A DNA stretch of 45,868 nucleotides from B75-G9 sp964564905 (GTDB lineage Archaea > Hadarchaeota > Hadarchaeia > Hadarchaeales > Hadarchaeaceae). Numbering within the stretch: the stretch's first letter is position 1; the number at the start of each line of letters is the position of its first letter. Made by a program: the position numbers and the translations under genes. Shown here piece after piece: positions 40,215 to 45,868 of this stretch. The notes under the pieces are model-generated. The model had not been told where the DNA came from and did no database searches. It saw only the letters and a program-made list of their open reading frames with translations. Location: the NCBI GenBank assembly GCA_964564905.1, contig CAZMCI010000003.1, forward strand, positions 1 through 45,868, written 5' to 3'.

Positions 40215-40649
40215 ATGACGATACGGGAAGCGTTTGGCGTGGTGCTCCTCGTCGTCCTGCTCCAGCTCAGTTTGGGCATCATCCTCTACGGACCGTTTAG
40301 CCCTGCTCCGGGGCTGGATATCCTCACCGTGGTGGTTGCCGTAGGCATAATGGCTGCTGTGGCCGGGTCGATCGCAACCGTGCTCGTGCTCGTTTTCAAG
40401 CGCTACGCAAGTGAACGGGCTGTCAGGATAGCATTGATGACCCTCACGGAGGACGAGCGCAGGGTATTCGAGGCGATCGTACGCTCGGGAGGTGAAGTCC
40501 GGCAGGATAAGCTGAGGAGGGAGGTGGACATGTCAAAATCCAAGCTCAGCGCGCTGGTGAACAATCTCGAGCGAAAGCACGCGATCACGAAGACGAGGTA
40601 CTGGAAGACGAATATTCTAAAGGTCACCGAGGAGTTTGGCGGCCGGTGA
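40215..40649 (+). CDS. Membrane-anchored winged-helix regulator
   Basis: A 144-residue protein with two membrane helices (residues 5-25 AFGVVLLVVLLQLSLGIILY and 35-62) and a cytoplasmic winged helix-turn-helix (from about 75): LTEDERRVFEAIVRSGGEVR, QDKLRREVDMSKSKLSALVN, NLERKHAITKTRYWKTNIL. The layout fits a class of archaeal membrane-bound DNA-binding proteins. It faces the operon of exported proteins across their shared intergenic region and is a candidate regulator of it. Confidence 0.78.
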   Translation: MTIREAFGVVLLVVLLQLSLGIILYGPFSPAPGLDILTVVVAVGIMAAVAGSIATVLVLVFKRYASERAVRIALMTLTEDERRVFEAIVRSGGEVRQDKLRREVDMSKSKLSALVNNLERKHAITKTRYWKTNILKVTEEFGGR

Positions 40650-40703
40650 TCTGGCACCATCCCAAGCTTGAAAAGTGGAGCGGTGTATTTAATTTGGGTT
40701 TGA

Positions 40704-41321
40704 ATGGGCGATGTCCTTGCGCGTATGAGGAGATATTTCGACAGGCAGGAGAAGCTCCGCGAGAAGGCGTTGGACCTTTCGCGGAAGGTAGTGAGGGCTT
40801 CCGCCCGAGCGATTGCGGCAATGCATCGTGGGGATAACGCCACCGCAAAGAAAATGATGATGGAGGCAAGGGCCAAACTAAGTGAACTGGAGAGATCCAT
40901 CAAGATGGATCCGGCGTGGATGCATTCGGGGATCGTGATGTCAGCCCAACAGGAATACTGTGAGGCTAAGTTGTTTGAGGGGATCCTGAAGCGCGGCGGT
41001 ATCCCATCTCCGGAGAAACTTAAGGTACCATATCAGCCTTACTTGGCTGCCCTTGCGGATGTAGCGGGTGAGCTCAGACGACACGCTCTGGATCTGATAA
41101 GGGCGAATAAGGTAACGGACGCCGAGCTGATGCTGAAGATGATGGAAGAGATACACGAGTTGCTCATGAGCTTTGATTATGCAGACGCAATCCTCCCAGG
41201 GATGAAGCGGAGGCAGGATATGGTGAGGGCGGTATTGGAGAGAACGCGGGGGGACCTCACGACCGCCATGAGGCAGCAGAGGCTTGAAAAGACGCTTGAA
41301 CGTGTGAAGCGGAAGAAGTAA
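40704..41321 (+). CDS. Archaeal translin-family protein
   Basis: A 205-residue helical protein. The C-terminal FDYADAILPGMKRRQDMVRA, VLERTRGDLTTAMRQQRLEK and the N-terminal LREKALDLSRKVVRASARAI match the translin/TRAX family, whose eukaryotic members bind RNA or cut passenger strands (C3PO). A TATA-like gtatttaatt (40685-40694) is so close that the ATG at 40725 (MRRYFDRQEKLREK) could be the real start. The gene follows the membrane regulator by 54 bases. Confidence 0.85.
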   Translation: MGDVLARMRRYFDRQEKLREKALDLSRKVVRASARAIAAMHRGDNATAKKMMMEARAKLSELERSIKMDPAWMHSGIVMSAQQEYCEAKLFEGILKRGGIPSPEKLKVPYQPYLAALADVAGELRRHALDLIRANKVTDAELMLKMMEEIHELLMSFDYADAILPGMKRRQDMVRAVLERTRGDLTTAMRQQRLEKTLERVKRKK

Positions 41322-41497
41322 AAGTGGCTCTTTTTCAGTAACTTATTATCTTCGGTGCCGCTTAGACAAAAAAAGCAAATTTTAACCGAATCCTTGACTT
41401 TCTTTTAGCTTATTCGTGGCTTCTTCGCAGTATGGCTGTTTGTTCTCTGGTGCATTTATGCCGAGCAATCTGGTTTTTTCACCCGTCTCTAACCCTA

Positions 41498-41692
41498 TCA
41501 CAGTTTATGACTTTCGTGGCGGTGCTTTTTTCTATTGAAACCGGGTGGGTGTTGGCGCGGGAATTCTGGCTTGTGTTCGGTCACGCAACTGCTTACAAAA
41601 ATTGCTCCAATGATTATCAACGCTAAACTGCTGCAACCAATGTGTTTCAATTTTGCCGTGTTCATCAATTTTCTAAATTTTGTCTTCAACAT
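41498..41692 (-). CDS. Possible small lipoprotein
   Basis: A 64-residue frame: a basic start (MLKTKFRKLMNTAKLKHIG), a hydrophobic stretch (SSLALIIIGAIFVSSC) whose end resembles a lipobox with Cys, then a polar, His/Pro-rich tail (EHKPEFPRQHPPGFNRKKHR). A TATA-like ggaataaatagg lies 33-44 bases before the ATG. The composition is what a small exported lipoprotein would show, but there is no ribosome site and no family match. Confidence 0.38.
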   Translation of the reverse strand: MLKTKFRKLMNTAKLKHIGCSSLALIIIGAIFVSSCVTEHKPEFPRQHPPGFNRKKHRHESHKL

Positions 41693-41724
41693 CTTCCACG
41701 TCCTTGGCTTGACACATTGTTATG

Positions 41725-41736
41725 CCTATTTATTCC
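41725..41736 (-). promoter_or_regulatory. TATA-like box before the possible lipoprotein gene
   Basis: The minus strand reads ggaataaatagg, ending about 33 bases before the ATG at 41692. Confidence 0.3.
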
Positions 41737-41840
41737 ATCGGGGCTTTGGAGGTTCTTTTTAAAGAAGCAATTACCTGAGAAAAGGGCACTAGAAAGGATG
41801 TATTCAATAAGGGAGATTCGATATATTTTGGCTTGAATTT

Positions 41841-42254
41841 TCATTTTCTCTTTTTAATCGGGTCGAATGTTTTGATGTCCGGCACCCGCTTGAGGGCCTC
41901 GTCGTGGGTCATCAGCTTGGTAACACCTTTCCTGTGCATCGATGCCAGCAGCGTCGCGTCCCTGCCCCCTATGCCGAGGTGGGAGTACTTGGAGAGCTCG
42001 TTCGCAGCTTTTCTCGCCAGATCGAGTGTCAGCTCGTCCACCTGCATCGGAAAACTGAGGAACACGTCAAGTTTTTCTCTTCCGAGCACTGGGCCGAGGT
42101 TCTTGATCAGGAAGTGAGCGACCTCCATCACCACCACTGTGTTGATTAGGACACCCTCACGGAGGGATTTCCTGACAGCCGGGACAACTGATTTGTGCTC
42201 TGGAGCGTCGGCGTCAAAGTAGTAGGCCCAGATATTCGAGTCAATCATGATCAT
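41841..42254 (-). CDS. vapC: PIN-domain toxin, VapC-like
   Basis: A 137-residue ribonuclease-fold protein. The acidic residues of the PIN site are seen in MIDSNIWAYYF, VVVMEVAHFL, IGGRDATLLASM and LMTHDEALKRV. VapC toxins cut tRNA or rRNA and are blocked by the partner antitoxin. Its start overlaps the antitoxin gene by 14 bases. Confidence 0.88.
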   Translation of the reverse strand: MIMIDSNIWAYYFDADAPEHKSVVPAVRKSLREGVLINTVVVMEVAHFLIKNLGPVLGREKLDVFLSFPMQVDELTLDLARKAANELSKYSHLGIGGRDATLLASMHRKGVTKLMTHDEALKRVPDIKTFDPIKKRK

Positions 42255-42537
42255 GGGAGATACCCCAGATCTCCTTCAGCTTCTTCGCGGGGATCTTCGA
42301 GCCCTTGACACAGCCTTTCAGCTCCCGCTCAAATTTCTCGATGTCGGCGCTGGGTTCGATGGTTATTCGACCGCCTTCCTTTTGGACCCGCAAAGTCTGG
42401 CCTTTGTGGAGGTCCTCTCGAACCTCGGGAGGTATTGTGATCCTCCACTTGTCGTCAATCGTGGTTTCTCCCACTTCTTCACCCATCCCACTCATTGTCC
42501 CACTACCAAAATAAACCTTTCGCTCGCGATCATTCAT
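42241..42537 (-). CDS. vapB: AbrB-type antitoxin, VapB-like
   Basis: A 98-residue protein with a swapped-hairpin AbrB domain (ETTIDDKWRITIPPEVREDL, LRVQKEGGRITIEPSADI) and a C-terminal toxin-binding tail (KGSKIPAKKLKEIWGISHDH). The first residues before MSGMGEEVGE are unlike the family, but a TATA box at 42569-42580 places the transcript start just before the ATG at 42537, so the longer form is kept. It probably binds its own promoter together with VapC. Confidence 0.85.
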   Translation of the reverse strand: MNDRERKVYFGSGTMSGMGEEVGETTIDDKWRITIPPEVREDLHKGQTLRVQKEGGRITIEPSADIEKFERELKGCVKGSKIPAKKLKEIWGISHDHD

Positions 42538-42568
42538 GACTATCCCGCCGGGGGTTTGGGTCGAGGTT

Positions 42569-42580
42569 GTTTATAAGGGG
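42569..42580 (-). promoter_or_regulatory. TATA-like box of vapBC
   Basis: The minus strand reads ccccttataaac about 32-43 bases before the vapB ATG. Confidence 0.45.
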
Positions 42581-42879
42581 AAAACTGGAGGGTTCTGTTT
42601 CACCTTCAGGATACGGATATGCCAAAAAGAGAGTATTCTGGTCTTTTACCTTTCAATCTCATCATCTTGGGCCATGAGGTTACATGTCTACGCACCAAAA
42701 ACGGCCGCCAAGTAGGCTCCCTTCGATTTTGGGACAATTACAGCCTCGGATTTATTGGTTCATCTTCCAAGCTTAGAACAAAGCTGGGAAAGAAAATGTA
42801 ATAAGGTTTGTAAAAAAGATAAGGTTCTTTTACTCCAAAAGAAAGAACAAAAAGCTGCAGGAAGTATACAGGTGGGTAA
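42581..42879. other. Intergenic region before sepS
   Basis: About 300 bases without a supported gene. A 60-codon frame at 42619-42801 (MPKREYSGLLPFNL...) has no ribosome site or family match. ggtgggta (42870-42877) is the likely ribosome site of sepS. Confidence 0.35.
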
Positions 42880-44463
42880 ATGAAGTTTGATACAAGAAAA
42901 ATTAAAGAGGAAGCGAAGAAGGACTACGAAAAGGCTTGGTTAGAAACGGCACGGCTTCTGAAAACCAAGGGCAAGTTCTTCACCCTAACTAAAAAACCAA
43001 GTCAACATCCTCTTCCAGAACTTGTGGCAAAGGTGAGGAGAGTTTTTCTGAACATGGGCTTCGCCGAAGTTTATCTTCCATCGATAGTTGACGTTAGTGA
43101 AGTACGGCGTCAGTACGGTCCGGAGTCGTTAGTAATTTTGGACAGGGTATTTTTTCTAGCAGGTCTCGACCGACCAGATATCGGGATAAGCAAAGATAAA
43201 CTCAGGAAAATAAATGACGTGATCCCCGGTTTCACAAAAGTAGAGAAATTGAAGAAGATCTTTAGAAGATACAAAAAAGCGGAAATCAGCTCCGATGATA
43301 TAGTCGAAACTATGGTAAAGGAGCTTGGTATAGAAGAGACCCAAGCCACCAAACTGATATCAGAAGTTTTTCCGGAGTTTAAGGCTCTAAAACCGATTCC
43401 AACTAATTTAACCTTAAAATCCCATACCACCGCTCTTTGGTTTCCGGTTATTTCCGAAATGCTCAAGCGTGAGCCTCTTCCCCTACAGCTTTTCTCCGTA
43501 GGTCAAAAGTTCAGGCGGGAGCAACGGCTGGATCCGACCCATCTCTATGAATCGTGGACCGCTTCGATCGTCATAGTCGCGGAGGAGATAAGTTTGGAGG
43601 ACGGGCAGCGGATAACTAGAGAGATATTGAGCAGACTCGGTTTCGATCGCGTAAAGTTTTCGATCAAGGCAACAACCTCAAAGTACTATGCTCCCAAGAC
43701 GGAGTTCGAGGTTTTCGTCGAGCACCCTAAAACGGGCGAATCCATAGAGGTGGGCGATGCGGGCTTCTACAGCCCAGTAGCTTTGAGTAACTATGATATT
43801 CCATATCCCGTGTTCAACCTTGGCATCGGTTTAGAACGTATGTTGATGATCCAGAGGGGAGAGACGGATATAAGGGCTCTCGTCTACCCATACCTCTACA
43901 AGAAAACTAGGTTCACAGATTCAGACCTCTCGAAGATGATAAAATTTGAGCGTGAGCCAAAGACGGAGGTTGGCAGGAAAATATCGGCCGCGATAGTCAG
44001 GATAGCAAAAAAGCACGGTGATGAGCCAAGTCCGTGCGAGTTCAAAGCTTTTGACGGAGAAATGGGCGGTAGACGAGTCGTGGTAAAAGTGGTGGAACCG
44101 GAAAGCAACACAAAGCTCATAGGGCCAGCTGGGTTCAATGAGGTCTACGTTTATGACGGTAATGTGATCGGGGTTCCGGTAAAGGGGTGGGAAAAAGATG
44201 AGTTTCTGAACGCGGTGAGGAAACAGGGCACACCAACGGGACTTACATACATGGAGGCATTCGCGGCTCTGGCAGCGCGAGAGATCGAGGAAGCAGTGGA
44301 TCGCGGGGACAAGGAAGCCAAAGTACGGGTACGGGCAGTGAAGTCACCCAGCGATATCAATCTCGCGGTCAGTGAGGTGGCCCAGCGTTATATCACATCC
44401 AACAGGAAGCAGATAGACATACGTGGTCCGGTGTTTGTCACAGTGGTCGCAGAGATCACGTAA
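42880..44463 (+). CDS. sepS: O-phosphoseryl-tRNA(Cys) synthetase (SepRS)
   Basis: A 527-residue class II synthetase that loads phosphoserine on tRNA-Cys; SepCysS then converts it to cysteine. Family marks are MKFDTRKIKEEAKKDYEKAW, FTLTKKPSQHPLPELVAKVR, LKSHTTALWFPVISEML, FSVGQKFRREQRLDPTHLYE (motif 2), SWTASIVIV, VEVGDAGFYSPVALSNYDIP and NLGIGLERMLMIQRGE (motif 3). The phosphate-binding H-x-T is present (SHTT), although the usual HMTSGWF reads HTTALWF. No SepCysS gene is in the window. SepRS is known from methanogens and a few related archaea. It converges on the next gene with an 8-base overlap. Confidence 0.94.
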   Translation: MKFDTRKIKEEAKKDYEKAWLETARLLKTKGKFFTLTKKPSQHPLPELVAKVRRVFLNMGFAEVYLPSIVDVSEVRRQYGPESLVILDRVFFLAGLDRPDIGISKDKLRKINDVIPGFTKVEKLKKIFRRYKKAEISSDDIVETMVKELGIEETQATKLISEVFPEFKALKPIPTNLTLKSHTTALWFPVISEMLKREPLPLQLFSVGQKFRREQRLDPTHLYESWTASIVIVAEEISLEDGQRITREILSRLGFDRVKFSIKATTSKYYAPKTEFEVFVEHPKTGESIEVGDAGFYSPVALSNYDIPYPVFNLGIGLERMLMIQRGETDIRALVYPYLYKKTRFTDSDLSKMIKFEREPKTEVGRKISAAIVRIAKKHGDEPSPCEFKAFDGEMGGRRVVVKVVEPESNTKLIGPAGFNEVYVYDGNVIGVPVKGWEKDEFLNAVRKQGTPTGLTYMEAFAALAAREIEEAVDRGDKEAKVRVRAVKSPSDINLAVSEVAQRYITSNRKQIDIRGPVFVTVVAEIT

Positions 44464-45292
44464 CCCCAACCAGTGCCTTAAGCGTTTTTAGTCCTCTTCT
44501 TGCAGTTTCGCGGGCTCTGTGCGGATTCCAGAATTCAGCTATTATGAGACCGTTGTAGTTTATCTCTTTTAGAGCACGGATTATCGGGTCAAAATTTATC
44601 TCGCCATCTCCCGGGATGAGGTGGTCGTCGGTCTTGCCCGTGTTGTCGTGAATATGTACATGAACCAGATATTCCCGCATTTCCTTGATCTGATTTGCGA
44701 TCGTGCGCCCCGTGTTTTTTTGTCCCGCTCTGCGTGCCTCTAGGTGGGCATGTCCTATATCAAATGTCATTTTTGCTCCATCCACCTCCGACAGAAACTT
44801 TTTGAGTTCCTCCACGCCGGACGGATAGGAGCGTGGGTCTCTCCCTGCGTTCTCGAGCCCCACCGTCACGCCGTGATCCTGTGCGTATCTCAGACACTCG
44901 TCGACGAACTTCCGGTATCGTTGTTTAGTTCCCCTCAAAAAGTCCTCGGCGTCAGGGGTGGGACATTTTCCGAAATGGACGACGGTTATTTCTCCACCGA
45001 GGAGACGGCAAGCAGCAATGCTTCGTTTGACCTGTTTGAGGGAAAGCTTCCAGAGTTCTGGATGATGGCTTGCCGGATTCAGATCCCAGAAGCTGGCGTG
45101 GACTGAGACATCCAGCCCGTAGCTCCCCAGCAGTTCCTTTATCTTGAGAAGTCTGCGTCTGTCGTACCCTGGGGGGAAGTGGGGGATGTCGTAAATTATC
45201 TCCACACACTCGGCACCCAGTTTCTTACAGGTTTGGATGGCCTCCTCGATCGTGCTCCGAACGAAGAGAAGACTTGAAAGTCCCAGCTTCAT
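44456..45292 (-). CDS. Sugar phosphate isomerase/epimerase-like TIM barrel
   Basis: The protein is 278 residues from the ATG at 45292 (MKLGLSSLLFVRS), which has ggtgagg just upstream; GTG codons at 45301 and 45304 are alternatives. The AP-endonuclease-2-like barrel has metal ligands visible as VSVHASFWD, VVHFGK, VGLENAG, MTFDIGHAHLE, VHVHIHDNTG, and GDGEINFDPIIRAL with IAEFWNP. Such proteins isomerise or epimerise sugars or related acids; some are endonuclease IV. The sequence does not tell the substrate. Confidence 0.85.
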   Translation of the reverse strand: MKLGLSSLLFVRSTIEEAIQTCKKLGAECVEIIYDIPHFPPGYDRRRLLKIKELLGSYGLDVSVHASFWDLNPASHHPELWKLSLKQVKRSIAACRLLGGEITVVHFGKCPTPDAEDFLRGTKQRYRKFVDECLRYAQDHGVTVGLENAGRDPRSYPSGVEELKKFLSEVDGAKMTFDIGHAHLEARRAGQKNTGRTIANQIKEMREYLVHVHIHDNTGKTDDHLIPGDGEINFDPIIRALKEINYNGLIIAEFWNPHRARETARRGLKTLKALVGVT

Positions 45293-45327
45293 GGGCCTCA
45301 CCACTCCTCAACATTAGTTTCTCAGAA

Positions 45328-45356
45328 ATTTAACTTCTGTCAGCGGGGAACTCCCC
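45328..45356 (-). repeat. Hairpin plus AAGTTAAA-tail repeat, copy 3
   Basis: On the minus strand this reads a GGGGA/TCCCC stem, then ccgctgacagaagttaaat. It is closest to copy 1 (2692-2734), sharing ggggagtt-cccgc and agaagttaaa. It lies 36 bases upstream of the isomerase ATG. Confidence 0.4.
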
Positions 45357-45466
45357 ATCAGCATCGGTGCGATTGTTCAAATTTAAGTAAATTCTAAAAT
45401 TTTACCGGGGAAGTTCATCATTGGCACATATTTTCAAAAATGGCAATTTTCATTTTTAAATGCAAA

Positions 45467-45479
45467 ATATTTAAATATT
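45467..45479 (+). promoter_or_regulatory. TATA-type promoter of the AbrB/PIN pair
   Basis: atatttaaatatt lies about 27-39 bases before the ATG at 45506, within an AT-rich stretch (45400-45500) that contains two related segments, catttttaaatgc and aatatttaaatat. Confidence 0.45.
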
Positions 45480-45505
45480 GGCAAATACACTAAAAATTGG
45501 TGATA

Positions 45506-45739
45506 ATGATGGGTGTGGAGGTCAAAAAGGTTGACTCGTATGGACGAATAGGACTACCAAAGAAGTGGAGGGAGAAAGAAGTGTTCATGCTTGAATATCC
45601 AGACCACGTGAAAATCCTTCCAAAAGAAAAGGTTGATCTAACCAAATTCTTTGACGCTGCTGAAATGGAAGTAACCAAATTTGCAGATTACCACCAGTTA
45701 AAAGCTGAGCTCGCTCGAAAAAGACACTTTGGGGTTTAG
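45506..45739 (+). CDS. AbrB/SpoVT-type antitoxin-like protein
   Basis: The protein is 77 residues from the ATG at 45506 (or 45509, MGVEVKKVDSYGRIGLPKKW). The N-terminal half is a swapped-hairpin DNA-binding domain: VDSYGRIGLPKKWREKEVFM and DHVKILPKEKVDL. The C-terminal part (FADYHQLKAELARKRHF) would bind the toxin. A PIN-domain gene follows after one base. It is not similar to the VapB at 42241. Confidence 0.78.
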   Translation: MMGVEVKKVDSYGRIGLPKKWREKEVFMLEYPDHVKILPKEKVDLTKFFDAAEMEVTKFADYHQLKAELARKRHFGV

Positions 45740-45740
45740 T

Positions 45741-45868
45741 ATGAGATTTCTAGATGCAAATGTTTTCATTTACGCTTACTTGAAACCAAAGCGAAGATTG
45801 ACGGATGAAGAAAAGAAGCTCAAAGAGAGAGCAAAGGCCATAATAAGGAGGGTCAATGAGGGTGAGAA
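45741..45868 (+). CDS. PIN-domain toxin, N-terminal part at window edge
   Basis: The 42 visible codons (MRFLDANVFIYAYLKPKRRL ... RAKAIIRRVNEGE) start with the FLDANVFIYA motif, which holds the first acidic residue of the PIN site. The gene continues beyond the window. It begins one base after the AbrB-type stop, as usual for a VapBC pair. Confidence 0.8.
   Translation, partial: MRFLDANVFIYAYLKPKRRLTDEEKKLKERAKAIIRRVNEGE

Larger units (their letters stand above)
41322..41840. other. AT-rich intergenic region, one candidate minus-strand gene
   Basis: This 519-base stretch has lower GC than its neighbours. Apart from the possible lipoprotein gene at 41498-41692 I find no gene, RNA or repeat. 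Several T-runs near its left end (ctctttttcag, cttttagc) might end the translin transcript. Confidence 0.35.

Noticed and set aside
42619..42801. 60-codon plus-strand frame MPKREYSGLLPF...
   Set aside because: No ribosome site, no convincing promoter and no family resemblance; likely chance.
1..45868. CRISPR array
   Set aside because: No regularly spaced direct repeats were found on reading the window.
1..45868. tRNA or rRNA genes
   Set aside because: No sequence with a convincing T-loop (GTTCRANNC) and matching acceptor stem was seen in the intergenic regions; one could still hide in the N gaps.

Overview
The window looks like a piece of an archaeal genome assembly, with three runs of N at 9837-9846, 15067-15076 and 30551-30650. 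It carries archaeal ribosomal proteins (eS1, eS24, eS31, uS15, eL15, eL43), RNA polymerase subunit P, the exosome core Rrp4/Rrp41/Rrp42, proteasome alpha, KEOPS subunits, prefoldin beta, the wyosine enzyme Taw1 and an archaeal translin. Two genes narrow the lineage: O-phosphoseryl-tRNA synthetase (SepRS) and the rare methanogen-type seryl-tRNA synthetase. No methanogenesis gene is visible. Together with many near-leaderless promoters built on a T/A-rich TATA box about 25-35 nt before the start codon, this suggests a thermophilic euryarchaeal-type lineage close to methanogens. Hadarchaeota or MSBL1-like is my guess, not a demonstrated placement.

Layout. (1) 1-2780: the left edge holds the last codons of a TnpB (IS200/IS605) and its 3' end. 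A 124/125-identical copy lies inverted at 2405-2529, attached to a decayed TnpB tail. Between them are a PKD plus jelly-roll protein and a clan GH-A glycosidase. (2) 2796-9600: a saccharide module with a membrane-anchored GH26 enzyme carrying a carbohydrate-binding domain, an ABC sugar-binding protein, a MalF-type permease with a roughly 320-residue DUF2341/LamG-like insertion, a MalG-type permease, and a MalK-type ATPase on the opposite strand. (3) 9650-10060: gene-free and rich in inverted repeats. (4) 10060-14800: an exported protein, a HAD phosphatase, a membrane winged-helix protein, GTP-dependent dephospho-CoA kinase, eS24, eS31 and a large coiled-coil protein. (5) 14850-17179: a tungstate-type ABC transporter. 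(6) 17254-25126: Kae1, Bud32, XTP pyrophosphatase, uS15, a RecJ-like DHH protein, Pcc1, type-2 SerRS, eS1 and GlmM. (7) 25127-25573: an unexplained gene-free stretch. (8) 25574-29400: GlmU-like enzyme, a small conserved protein, a TGS GTPase and SerA. (9) 29397-38016: the archaeal exosome/proteasome superoperon, from eL15 to Taw1, in a variant form. (10) 38026-41321: a three-gene coupled operon for exported proteins facing a membrane winged-helix regulator and translin. (11) 41498-45868: a possible small lipoprotein, VapBC, SepRS, a TIM-barrel isomerase and a second AbrB/PIN pair cut by the window edge.

How the genes work together. Region 2 reads as a beta-mannan or related beta-glycan capture and uptake unit: anchored hydrolases outside, an anchored binding protein, and a permease with its own large outer domain. 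GlmM and the GlmU-like protein form consecutive steps to UDP-GlcNAc. Kae1, Bud32 and two Pcc1-family proteins supply most of KEOPS for the t6A tRNA modification. SerA (first step to phosphoserine and serine), type-2 SerRS and SepRS point to a methanogen-like route of charging serine and cysteine tRNAs.

The items I rate as most unusual are the permease with the inserted extracellular domain, the inverted pair of TnpB/omega-RNA-like ends, a short hairpin plus AAGTTAAA tail found at three places, the structured gene-free blocks, and the altered superoperon.
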